Positions 12,299 to 24,018 of a DNA stretch of 64,000 nucleotides are shown one piece after another; within the stretch, counting starts at the first letter, position 1, and each line of letters starts with the position of its first letter. The position numbers and the translations under genes were made by a program. Under the pieces are notes generated by a model. That model saw only the letters and a list, made by a program, of their open reading frames with translations. It made no database searches and had not been told where the DNA came from. The stretch spans positions 150,219,748 through 150,283,747 of the forward strand of contig NC_080418.1 of the NCBI RefSeq assembly GCF_029873635.1, written 5' to 3'. The DNA comes from Malania oleifera (taxonomy: Eukaryota; Streptophyta; Magnoliopsida; Santalales; Ximeniaceae).

Positions 12299-13640
12299 TC
12301 CCAATAGTCGAAAACTTAAAAATAAAATATTATTTTATTCCTCCAACGGTCAGATAATGGTCAAAAATTGAAAATGGTTATAAATACCTTGTCTAATGCT
12401 TTTAAAATGGGTGTTGAGTATATTGATTTACACTCTCTCATCTGTTGGGCATTTTATATCAAAAATCAAAGCTCTCTTCTACTCCTTCATTGCAAAAATA
12501 TTTTGAATAGCATATATTCTTGTTTCTCCTACTTTTTCTTTTGAAAATCATTATTGGAGAGATCATTTATTCATCTTAGAGCTTTGCAAAGATCATTTGC
12601 TCTCCTACTCTTTTTTCATTGCAAATATTTTTGAGTGTAATTTCATATTTCTCCTACACTTTTTTTTTGAATATATTTTTGGAAAAATTCTTTCGAAGAG
12701 ATTATTGAAAATTTTTGAGCATATATCAACTCATATATATTGCTTGAAAGATTTTATATTATTGTGATTTATTTTAAAAATAAAAAATTCTCTTCTCCCC
12801 TTCATTTTAAAAATCATTTTTTAAAGAAATTTTGTGAGTTATTTAAAAAGGCTTTGAGCGTATATTTATTGATATATACCTTGCTTGAAAAGCTTCTTGC
12901 ATTGATTTTTGCCAAACCCTAAGCTTCTCCTACATTCACTTTGAAACATATCTTTGGAGAAATTTTTATTGGGTTTAAATCTTTGAAGGATTTATCATAT
13001 TTATTATATTCAAAGATTACAAAATTTTATTGAGAAAATTTCTCAAACTCTACTGAGCTTTAACTCATATTATTTGAGAGTGCATATACGATCTAATTTG
13101 TACATCTCTGCTTATTTAAGAAACATTATCTTGTACGAAATATTTATTTTACAAATCTTTGTAATTATGGTTCGGGTATAGAATCGGGCCAGGCATGGGC
13201 TACCGCCTGGAGAGGCAGTTGTACCTAGAAGAAGCAAACCGAGCGTGAGGTATCGCTTGGAGAGGGAAGCTTTGCCGTGTGAAGAAGCGGATTGTAACAG
13301 GAAGCTCAGCCCGGTTTGAAAGAGTAGATAGTGGAATCCTTGGGTGGTTTGCCCAAGGCGAGGACATAGGCAGGTTTGGCCGAACCTCGTTAAAAATGTT
13401 GTGTTTGTGCTTTCTCTCCCTACTCTTTACTTTTCCGCAAGTTGTATGCTTATATTTAATTTGTTGTGATCGTTGTATTTGTTTTTAATATTTGCATACT
13501 TCAATGTTTGAGAGATTTGAGATTGCCTTAAATAATCCTAGGTTTGTGTAATATCGATTGATTTTAAAATTAGGGCTAAGTTGACCTATAATTTTTAAAT
13601 ACCCAATTCACCCCCTCTTGGGAATACACTATTCCTCACA
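12299..13640 (+). repeat. 5' LTR of the Copia element (right part)
   Basis: It aligns with 19039-20390 from its first bases (TCCCAAT against TCCCAACGG) to the shared ATTCCTCACA end. The opening 0.8 kb of the LTR is not here; it was probably displaced to the left of the window by the Gypsy insertions. Confidence 0.8.
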
Positions 13641-13642
13641 AT

Positions 13643-13654
13643 TGGTATCAGAGC
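13643..13654 (+). other. Primer binding site of the Copia element
   Basis: TGGTATCAGAGC, complementary to initiator tRNA-Met, starts two bases after the LTR end (…CACA) at 13640. Confidence 0.85.
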
Positions 13655-13694
13655 CTTATTGTAAAAAGCTTAAACACATTTGTTAAAGATCACA

Positions 13695-14834
13695 ATGGCT
13701 CACGTTCGTGTGTCCCCATTCTATGAGGGACAATCATTTACCAGGCCTCCATTGTTTTGTGGTGTAGATTACACCTGGTGGAAACAATGAATAAGCATAT
13801 TTATAAAATCAATGGATTTGAGGGTCTGGCAAATGATTGTTAAAGGAATTTGTGTGCAAATGAATGAAAATGATTTTAGGTTAATTAATTCTAATGCTAT
13901 AAACATGTTATGTTGTGCTTTAGATTCTAACCATTTTCATGAAATCATGGCATGTAAATGTGCGAGAGAAATGTGGGAAGAGTTAGAAAAGAGATATGGA
14001 GGAACCAAAAAGAAGAAGACCATCGCTCTGAAAGCTTCAAGCTCAAATGATAAAGAGGTGGCAAATTGTGAACAAATTAATTTAGTCGATGAGGATGTAC
14101 TCATATCTCAATGTCCTTTATTGAATAATACATGTGATGATTCTTGTGTTAAATCCTGCAATACATCATGTAATGAATCATCTGATATATCTTGTGGTAA
14201 TTCTGTTAATAACTCATGCACTGATTCATGCGATAATTCTGATAATAAATCTTGTGTTGAATCATGTGATGAGTGTAATGTTGAAAGCATGCCTTCAAAT
14301 AAAAAAACTAGAAAAGACTTTATTTAAAATGCATAAGCTTTTAGTTAGGTTGTCTAAGAAGAAAAGTACGTAGAAAAATGAGAAAAAAAAGTTGGCAAAA
14401 CAATTAGAAGAATTAAAAGATTACCATGCTACCTTAGAGAAGAAAAAGATTAAGAAGATTCTGAATATCACTTGCTTGGAAACAAAAATTAAAGATTACT
14501 CTCGAATGATTTCCAATCCCACAAGTGAAAAATGATAACCCAAATAAATCCTTATGAATTAAAAGGAATAGAGTTTTCAAAAATGATTTGGATTCATATT
14601 ATAAATCCCTTAGTCATAAAAAAGTTTTATGTTTCATCAAGTAAAAATAGAATAAATAAGCATAATCTTTCACATGCATACAAAACTTGCTTATATTGTG
14701 AAAAGAAAAGGCACATTAGATACACTTGTCCATTTAGAGGTGTCAGAGGTAAGGATGGAAAAATGATATGGGTAATCAAGAAAACAAACCCCTTTGAACC
14801 GAAGGAAGAATGGATTCCAATAGGAATTACTTGA
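13695..14834 (+). pseudogene. Copia gag relic with a Cys/Asn/Ser-rich stretch
   Basis: The opening wording (RPPLFCGVDYTWWK) and the later EIMACKCAREMWEELEKRYGG are typical of plant Copia gag (UBN2/DUF4219). A region at about 14110-14285 encodes short repeats rich in Cys, Asn, Ser and Asp (SCNTSCNES, SCDNSDNKSC). A zinc knuckle CLYCEKKRHIRYTC lies at 14688-14729. Fossil with several breaks. Confidence 0.75.
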
Positions 14835-14879
14835 TCCAAAACAATTCTTCCTTAGATTTTATATGTATCATAAAAGGGG

Positions 14880-17800
14880 GTAGTGATGACTACAGGCTTG
14901 GGAAGTGGTTTGTGCTTAAAATGTTAAATATTAGTACATGCATTCACTATACACTATGGTTATACTAATTAAGCCAATATGAAATCTCAAGTGAAATATT
15001 CAACCTAATCACTTAACGCGCATATTTCTTAATTGGTTAAAACATGAAAATATTGGCTATAACATGCTAACTTTAAACTGAAAAAGAATTAGTCAATCTC
15101 TGCTTGAATGGGACATTGGTCTCCACACAATCCACCTCATTCCTCTGAAATGTTCAAAGTAAAGGTTTAGGACTTAACTGAGTAAAATATTTGGAACCTT
15201 GTATTTATGAGATGAATAATGTTAATCATCATATCCTAAATAATATCTCAAAAGCATGCTTGAGTAAAATCCACTTCCAAATGGACAAAGGTAATTTTAC
15301 CTGATAAATATTTCTTAATGCTTAACTCATGCTTAGATATAAATCTAAAGTTAAGCATACTCTGTCCATCGCACAAACTTGAGTTTTAGGGAATCAATCT
15401 TATTCTATATTTCTTTTAACCCTAAACTCATTTTTTAACATAAAATCCTTGATCAATATTTAGTCATCACTTTGGTGATTAGCACTGATTATAAAAAATT
15501 CCTAATCTATTAAAGTGCTTATTTAAAGACATCCTTCTCATAATCAAATTAGGGGCATCTTCTAAGGGATTTAAGTTTTTTTTTTTTTTTTTCTAGTTAA
15601 ATCAAAATATTCCCTTTGTGCTTAAAATATAAAAATCCTATAATTTTGATACGTGCATAAGATATCTCCTCCATAGGAAATATTTACCAAACATCGATCA
15701 TATTAGGTAAAGATTCATCTATTCATTGCCTTACTCTAAATTGTGATAATATCTAAAGGGTACCCTCCAATAGTAGAAAATCTGAAATAACCAAAGAGCC
15801 TTGTTTAAGAAAGATTCATATTCTCCTAAATGCTCTTTGCCTAAAAGGCTAGACACATTCTCTAGCTTGCTTATCCTGAACAATTTCTTGCCTCTCCTAA
15901 ATACTCTTCTGAATTCAATAGTGAATTAATTTTAAGAGTATCTATGTGCAACCCTTTCATAAGCTCTCAAATAAAAATTCAAATCATTTAAAGCTTCATT
16001 TCCTTAGAATGGTGTTGAATGGCTAATAAGATTTCTATAGGTTTCAATCTATTTAGAGGTAAAAATTTCTAAGAAACCTATGCACAACCAATTGAAAGTC
16101 ATTCGACCTTGTGCCTCTCACTTGTTAAGATTCACAAGAAAAGAGGCAAATAAGCTTAGTACACCTAAAGGGATATTCATTATGACTTTTTAGTCCTCTA
16201 AGCCTAAGCATTCAAAGTCATGTTTAAATCATTGAAAATTAAGTAGTCTTGGCTAGGAATTTGAAGAATGAAAAGATGAAAGAGGCATAAGATTGTGATG
16301 TGTTGAGTGCATAACTGAGGGGGAGCATTTTTATTTGTAATGCTCACGTGATCTTATTTTGTATATATATGCCTTTATGAGAACAACATTGAAGCTTACT
16401 ATCCATAATGTAATAAATGGTTAAATTTCTTTAATGGATGATAATTTTTTTTAGCATGAACTGCCTTTGGCTATTATGAACTGTTATTGAATATACTGGA
16501 TTGCATGCTTTCACTGGAACGCCATCTACATGGTTGATGCAAAATCTTGAGTATTGCATACTGGTAGTAAATTTAGGTTGCATGTTTTGATTGAAACTCC
16601 ATCTGCATGGATGACATGGATGATGCAGACTTTGTGAATTGCATGTTGTAGAAACAACCAGACCTTTTGTGCATGCTCATGTGAACTGCATGATTATTGC
16701 ATGATTATTTGAGTATAGCCCTGTTGGCTATCGAGTGCTGAATGGAATGCAATATGCAGTCTCTATGTGCTAAATGTCTTTTGAAGGATGGCTGAATGAT
16801 AAAAGTTTTTTTTGACAAATAAACTTCATCATTTGCTGAAAACGTTTTTTTTTCATTATGTGCATTCAAGGGAGCTGAGCTCCATCTTTAGGAAGAAGCA
16901 TTAATTTTAAATATCTTGAGGACTCATATGCATCATGTTTCACTTTTTGAATATTGATGCTCTTCTGAAAACCCTGAACATCATATCCAACTTCTATAGT
17001 TCTATGAATAGATATGGACTGTTCTCAGGTTTACGAGCATTATATCATATCTTAATATATATTTTTTGATGCATTTGTGTTCCATAGGGAGACTATACTG
17101 GTTGCATGTTTGAAAGGAATTAATCAATATATAGTATAGTTGTTATAAATCTTTAAAATGATTGCTTATATTGCTTGGCATACTACATGAGATTAATCTT
17201 TGGTTAGTATAAGGAGTTCACTTCACCTAAGCTAGCATTTGAATCTAGAGGGGGAGATTTTATAAAATTCCATTTCTTATGCTCACCCAACCTTGACTTA
17301 GATTTATAGTTTACTGTGGCATATGTTTTTCAAAGCATAATGTCTTGTTTCTTTGATCATAGTAAAGTTTATAAGGAAATTGGTTGCTCTTAGCCATATG
17401 ATCTAGTATTAAAATCTTCTCATATCCTTAGGATCTATATGGTTGGTATTTCTTATATATGTATAAAAAATGATTTGATATATGCTTACCAGAAAAATGA
17501 AGATTGCTTGAACTTAGTGATAATTTTTTTTCAAGCATAGACAACATATGATATTAAGAATGTTATAAGATTCAAATTTATGTCATGATGTTTTCAAATT
17601 TATTAAAGGCTTTATTATTTATATAATTTTCTCAAAAAAATAAAAAATAAGGGTATTGCATGATTGAATATAGAGATGCATGCTAACTAGTTAGACCGAT
17701 TTCATGCTCAAACCTACACCCATATACCTTAAATTCCAATCTTGTACGGGTCTTATGTAATATTTGAACTGCAATGGTTTGTGGACATTTTTGGTCTGAC

Positions 17801-18230
17801 CATATTTAACATGTAATTTCAATCTCAAATGGTCAGTTATAATGTTTTTGCGTGCAAATGCCATTTTTTTGTTCCAGATGTAAATCTATTTTCTATGCCC
17901 AGTTTTTTTTTAAAAAGGGGAAATTTTCTTTTAAGCTAAGAAATTTTTTAAAATGTTTAAATTTTGTTATACTTCGCTTAGCCCTTTTGTACATGCCAAA
18001 ATGGGGAGAAATTTCTGAGCGAAATACTAAATTTTTTAATACATGAGTGTCTAAGCTATATTGCTACATGTTTGTGCTTTATTGTTAGAACTAAATGTAT
18101 TAATGAATTCAAATGTCTTCTTTCTTAGATATGCTTGAGTTATATTGTTCATTTTTTTTAAAGTATGCATATTGTATGGGGGAGCCTTTTCAAGCTGAAC
18201 CCATTTTGCTATTGTGTGTTTGTCATCATC
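14880..18230 (+). other. Non-coding internal region of the Copia element
   Basis: About 3.3 kb of AT-rich DNA lies between gag and the PPT. I see no polymerase, integrase or host-gene motif on either strand. Short direct similarities occur, such as 'gcatgttttgattgaaactccatc' variants near 16505-16620, described here only by position. Confidence 0.5.
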
Positions 18231-18246
18231 AAAAAATGGGAGATTA
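18231..18246 (+). other. Polypurine tract of the Copia element
   Basis: AAAAAATGGGAGATTA precedes the 3' LTR start (TGACTTTTTGAG) at 18248, as expected for plus-strand priming. Confidence 0.65.
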
Positions 18247-18247
18247 T

Positions 18248-20390
18248 TGACTTTTTGAGTATGATCCCGTTTTGATAATGACAAACCACTTCTATCTTAT
18301 GTGTGCATTTAGTACTTGAGTAGGTCTATAACTTAGCACACACATAAAGGAAATGTAAAATGGTAGCCAGAAGGTACTTAAAGATTATACAGTCTGGCGT
18401 ATTCCATGAAGAATTGAAAAGCAAAGAAGAGAAGACATTTATTTTTTATTGTATTGCATTTAGATTTATTTGTAATAATGCATGTCTTACATAATATGTT
18501 TAAAGCTCAATAGAACATGGACTGACCCTAGGAAACTAAAATTTTCATGAAAAACATTTTTCATAAAATGTTTAAGTCATACAAAGGTTTTAAAATTAAT
18601 TTAAGGTAAAAAAGAAGGCTTAAACTCAGTTTTTCAAAGTGCCCAGTCGACCGGTCTCTACAGCCCAATCAACCGGCAATAACACATGGTCGAAATTTCA
18701 ATTATGTTAAGGCCCCTGTTGACCACCCCTTTCATGTTTTAAAAGCCCTTGTCGACTGGTCGGACCTATAGGCCAAATTTCTAAAAGCCCTAGTTGATCG
18801 GGCCTTGAAGGCCTAATTAGCCCTAGTCGACCGGCCAGTTTTTTTAGGCTAGAATTTAAAAGCCCAATTGACCGACTCAAAAATACGCGTTGAAGCCCAG
18901 TTGACCGACTTGATGATCTGGTAAACCGGATCTTGAGCCCTAGTCGACCGAATCTCGGTGATTTGAAAATCACCTAAGGCTAGTCGACTGAAGCAAGTGT
19001 CAGTTGACCGGACCTCTTGGGTTCATGCAATTTTGAGCTCCCAACGGTCAGAAATTTCAAAATAAAATATTATTTAATTCCTCCAATGGTCAAATAACAG
19101 TCAAAAATTGAAAATGACTATAAATACCTTGCCTAAGGCTTTTAAAATGGGTGTTCGAGTATATTGATTTACACTCTCTTATTTGTTGGACATTTTATTT
19201 CAAAAATCAAAGCTCTCTTTACTCCTTCATTGCAAAAATATCTTGAAGAGCATATATTCTTGTTTCTCCTACATTTTCTTTTGAAAATCATTCTTGGAGA
19301 AGTCATTTATTCATCTTAGAGCTCTCCTACTCTTTATTTATTACAAATATTTTTTAGTGTAATTTCATATTTCTCCTACACCTTTTCTTTTGAAAATATT
19401 TTTGGAGAAATTCTTTCGATGAGATTATTGAAAAGTCTTGAGCATATATCAACTCATATATATTGCTTGAAAGACTTTATATTATTGTGATTTATTTTAA
19501 AGATCAAAATTTCTCCTCTCTTCTTCATTTTAAAAATTATTTTTTTTAAAGAAATTTATGAGTTATTTAAGAAGGATTTGAGTGTATATTTATTGATATA
19601 TACCTTGCTTGAAAAGCTTCTTGCATTGATTTTTGCCAACCCCTAAGCTTCTCCTAAATTCACTTTGAAATATATCTTTGGATAAATTTTTATTGGGTTT
19701 AAATCTTTGAAGGATATATTTATCATATTCAATGATTAAAAATTTTTATTGAGAAAATTTTCCAAACACTACTAAGCTTTAGCTCATATCATTTGAGAGT
19801 GCATATAGGATTTAATTTGTACATATCTGCTTATTCAAAAAGCATTATCTTGTACGTAAAATTATTTTACAAATTTTTGTAACTACGGTTCAGGTATAGA
19901 ACCGGGCCAGGCGTGGGGTATTGCCTGGAGAGGCAGCTGCGCCTAGAAGTAGCGGACCGAGCGTGAGGTATCGCTTAGAGAGGGAAGTTTTGTCCTGTGA
20001 AGAAGCAGATGTAAAGGGAAGCTTCGCCCTATGAATAAGTGAATTGTAATGGGAAGCTCCGCCCGACTTTAAGGAGCGGATAGTGGAATCCTTGGGCGGT
20101 TTGCCGAAGGCGATAACGTAGGCATGTTTGGTTGAACCTCATTAAAAATATTGTGTTTGCGCTTTCTATCCCTACTCTTTACTCTTCCGCAAGTTGTATG
20201 CTTACATTTAATTGTGATTGTTGTATTTGTTTTTAATACTTGCATACATCAATATTTGAGGGATTTGAGATTGCCTTGAATAATCTTAGGCTTGCATAAT
20301 ACTGATAGATTTTAAAATTAGGGCTAAGTTGACCTAGAATTTTTAAATACCCAATTCACCCCTCTTCTTGAGAATACACCATTCCTCACA
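18248..20390 (+). repeat. 3' LTR of the Copia element
   Basis: This 2143-bp LTR starts TGACTTTTTG and ends ATTCCTCACA. Its right 1350 bp align with 12299-13640. Its left third holds the GTCGAC-core palindrome cluster listed separately. Confidence 0.8.
18640..19015. repeat. Cluster of AGTCGACCGG-like palindromes
   Basis: About eleven copies of a degenerate motif are spaced roughly 25-45 bp apart. Examples are CCAGTCGACCGG, TTGTCGACTGG, CTAGTCGACCGG, AATTGACCGAC and AGTTGACCGGA. Many are preceded by AGCCC or AGCCCTA. The core is GTCGAC, and most variants differ by C-to-T or G-to-A changes at its CpG. Within the Copia LTR. Confidence 0.8.
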
Positions 20391-21480
20391 AATTCTATAG
20401 TGAAAAAAAAAAAAAAAAGATCGAGATTGAAATACAATCCCCTTCATAATAGTAAAAAGAAAAAAATTTGTCAACTTCAACATCGAGGTCATACTAAATC
20501 CATGTGTGGTGTTTGGATAAACATTTTGAAGACATCATTTTCTTTTAAATATTTTGTTGCATCCTACTTATGTATGACTTAATTTGCATGTTGTTTTCTT
20601 TTGTACCAAAAAGTATGTTACCTTAGGAGGCAACCATTGCACATTCACATGGCCTATACATTCATTTTGTCACCCCAGTGCTTTTTGCTCCATCCTTTTG
20701 CTTGCTAATAGTCAATAATTGTATAGTTAAAATGTGCGTTGATTGCAAACATTAATCCAACTTCAAACTCCACACGGTTCTTGGTGTTGGGATTAAACTT
20801 TGAGTAAATAAATGTTTCTTATTGGCTTCATCATGCACTTACTAGTTAGTGGGTTTTTGGCGTCAAATAAACCATTAAAATAAAAGCAATATACCTTTTT
20901 ACTAGCTGGTTGTTTACCTATAATAGTTAGTCCTTCGCTGCTATTAGTATGTAATTCACTTTTATTCACAAGCCTATAGTTGCTAGCTATACTATATTCT
21001 TTAGCATTTTCTTTCGCTTAAATCAATTTCGCATAAACCAACTCATCATTATTTACATAAAAAAATCATATTCTTTGACAATAATGGCGGATTCCTATAG
21101 AGTCTCCTATATTTTTATCTCGTCGGTTCCCCCATCACTCTCTCATCAAGTCCATTTCCATTCTTTCAATAGTATCCCATCATTTTTTAATGATTTTGGT
21201 AGTATCATTTCTCTTTGTTTTTTATTTTTTTAAAATTAAATATGCAATTTTTGAACTTGTAAATTTTGCATAATTAAGACAAATAAATAACAAGGAATGC
21301 GTACCACTCGAAGCAACTTTGTCAATGAGCTCTGTCACCATGCTATCTTATCTCAGCCACTTAACCCCCCAAAATTAAAGCATAATTGCTGATTATATGA
21401 AAACATGCACCTTTCATTTGAACCCAACAAAAATCGAAGGCCATTTACTCACTCTCTATACATTTTTTTATAGGCTTATG
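20391..21480. other. Intergenic stretch without recognisable genes
   Basis: AT-rich DNA with an A run near 20402-20418. Short open frames on both strands have no recognisable wording and look random. I see no RNA gene or clear repeat family here. Confidence 0.5.
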
Positions 21481-22707
21481 TGTTAACAATGCATCATAGC
21501 TCAACGCACTCAATGAGAGTAATACCATCGATGGTTACATTGATGGTTTCAAACAGAAAGCAATTTTGAAGCAAAACCGTCAACGATTTTTTGAAGCAAA
21601 ACCGTCAACGGTTACATTTGCCCACTGCAGATTTATATAATGAAGATCCAAGACAAATCATCTCAATAAAACCTAAGGAACATCAAAGATCTAAAGTTAA
21701 TTGTCCGATGATCATATATGCTAACAAAAAAGAGTCTATTAATTCAAAAGGAGGATATATGGTAACAAAGCAAATCTTATCTCAGATTTCATGGGATTTA
21801 TAATATATCATTTATTGTCTATAGCTTATATCATCTAATCGTGTTTAAATACCCCTGCTTGTATCCTCCGTAAGCACGTAGTGTTTGCGGTTCAATTATT
21901 GCAATAAAATATCATTAGTTTTTCATGTTTAAGTTTTTCTTTATGGTATCAGAGCCATTTGAACACTATGCCAACAAAAAAAAATCCCAACCTTGTATTA
22001 TCCATATCTTCTGTTTTTTTTTTTTTCACCATTATGTACACTACATCTTAATGCTACATCACAACACAACGGTAATCTAACCATCTCCTTCGAGGATGGA
22101 TCTGACCCGTCGGCACCATTCCTCAATTACAAATTCAAAAATCACAAACAAATCAACTACCTTCGATAAGTAGGTCACGCAACAATAGTCGAACATATCC
22201 GCACCTTCAAAGGCTGCTCTTCATTATTTTTCGCAACAAACTTTGCTTCCAGCCTCGATAAAGTTTTCGGGAGGGTGTTAACAATGCATCACAACTCGGC
22301 ACACTCAATGAGAGTAATACTGTCAATGGTTTCATCGACAATTTAAAAAATGAAGCAATTCCGAAACAAAACCATCGACAGTTACATTTGTCCACATCAT
22401 ATTTAAATGACAAAGATCCGAGGCAAATCATCTTAATAAAAACTAAGGAGCATCAAAGATTCAAAGTTAATTGTTTGATGATCATATATGCTAACAAATC
22501 AGAGTCTATTGATTCAAAAGGAGGATATATGACAACAAAACAGATCTTATCTCAGATTTCATGGGATTTATAATATATCATTTATTGTCTCTTATATCAT
22601 CTAATCATGTTTAAATACCCCTACTTGTATCCTTCGTCAGCATGTAGTGTTCACGGTTCAGTTATTGGAATAAAAATACCATTGTTCTTCATGTTTCAGT
22701 TTATTTA
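21481..22707 (+). mobile_element. TRIM (miniature LTR retroelement)
   Basis: Direct repeats at 21481-21943 and 22276-22707, both starting TGTTAACAATGCATCA, flank only 332 bp. The left repeat is followed at once by TGGTATCAGAGCC (21944-21956), an initiator tRNA-Met PBS. The right one is preceded by a purine tract TTCGGGAGGG (22266-22275). A perfect 5-bp duplication TTATG lies at 21476-21480 and 22708-22712. These are the hallmarks of a terminal-repeat retrotransposon in miniature. The two repeats differ by roughly 15% by eye, so it is old. The internal part has no complete gene. Confidence 0.85.
21944..21956 (+). other. Primer binding site of the TRIM
   Basis: TGGTATCAGAGCC is complementary to initiator tRNA-Met and directly follows the left terminal repeat. 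Confidence 0.8.
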
Positions 22708-22712
22708 TTATG

Positions 22713-23440
22713 GACAAAAACACTTTCATAAATTATTATCATTATGAGATATCAATTCCCCTTATTGTGAATAATAATGAAAATCAATCAACACATCATA
22801 TTGACTATTAAAAATAAACAATATTGTCGTAAAATAATATACACGTGCACTTAAAGGGTTCCAAAATGAACAATGCTATGCATTTGTACCCAATGTTTGA
22901 TTCAAAAATTGAAAAACTTTAGCAGCACAATATCATTTATAGAATTAGTAAATTAAATTATACAATATTGTAAAAAAATGTTGAATTATTGGAGGCTTAT
23001 TTTGTCATTGTTCAAAAAACACATAATATGTAACTTGCATTGATTAAGTATCATACTCAACTGAAACCTTTGTAACTTGAAACTATATTGGTGTTTTTGT
23101 CGAGCATTTAATGGTTTGAGGTTTTAAAAATAAAATTCTCTCAAACATGTTAACTTGTCTTGCCCTTGAGTTTTAAATAAGCAATAACAATCTTCACCTA
23201 TGCTTATTCACTAATTAATCCATATTCTCCCAACTAGGAACAGTTGCGTAGTTCCGCACTACATGTTGTATGACACGTGTTCACATAGTCAATGCTTTTG
23301 AGGTGCAATTGGTCCACAATAACATGCTACAAATAATGTCATGATTTTTTTTTTTTAAAAAGAGATAAAAAATGTAATGTGTAGTTTTTAATGGATACAA
23401 TGACTAAAAGTATGAGTCCCTAGTAGGACACCCTAACAAT
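22713..23440. other. Intergenic stretch, nothing recognised
   Basis: AT-rich sequence with no coding wording, RNA gene or clear repeat boundary on either strand. Confidence 0.45.
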
Positions 23441-23799
23441 AAAAGGCGAGATATTTATGTTGGAGGTTGGATTTGAATTGGGAGATGGACTACTATTCTT
23501 TTTATTTTTTATTTTTTGTGACTCAAGCTTGATGGCCCTCCCAATTGGCCCGAAAAAACATTAATTGACTTCACATTTGCCACTTGCCATATTCAGATCC
23601 AATGTTCATTTGAGACACTTTCATTGCCGAATCCATGGTTCGTTCATAACTTATCTATGACATGTCCATATGTGCCCAAATGCCTCTTCGATACTTCTTA
23701 TGCCCCTCAAGGCTTTAATTATAACCCGCACTACAAAGCACAATATTACAACACCAAACTTTGTGAATATCTCATTGATATCCTTCAAAAGAGTTGTCG

Positions 23800-24018
23800 C
23801 GACGTCCTGGGAGCGAGGGTGCCTCAGGGTGGGCGAATGAAAAATGGTAAGTGTATTTTCGGGAAAAATGGATGTAGGAGTTCCCACTAATATTTTGGAG
23901 TGTGGTTAGAACACGTGATTATCACCCAATTAAGGGTAGAATCGGTCTGCATTACCATGATCAGGATTGGGAGTTTGGTTATGTGAGGGGAAGGTACTAG
24001 CACCCCTTACACACCTAT
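23800..24018 (+). repeat. Old interspersed repeat interrupted by a solo LTR
   Basis: The block with AATTAAGGGTAGAATCGG, TTACCATGATCAGG and AGGGGAAGGTACTAGCACCC resembles a phrase I associate with plant retroelement-derived repeats. Removing the solo LTR at 24019-26056 joins its end (ACACCTAT) to TGTTCTATGAACGGTAATT at 26060, so the older repeat probably continues to the right. Family not identified. Confidence 0.4.

Larger units (their letters stand above)
12299..20390 (+). mobile_element. Copia-type LTR element carrying gag only, broken
   Basis: A partial 5' LTR (12299-13640) and a 3' LTR (18248-20390) flank 4.6 kb with a tRNA-Met PBS at the left and a PPT at the right. The only coding relic is a Copia-type gag. 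No protease, integrase, reverse transcriptase or RNase H wording is visible in 14.9-18.2 kb, so it looks like a non-autonomous derivative; a SIRE/Maximus relation is possible but unproven. The missing LTR start corresponds to 18248-19038 of the right LTR and is cut exactly where the Gypsy fragment at 12298 ends. Fossil with several breaks. Confidence 0.75.

Noticed and set aside
23624-23890. An 88-codon plus-strand frame and its minus-strand partner
   Set aside because: Both strands are open by chance over a repeat-like stretch, and no protein family wording is visible.
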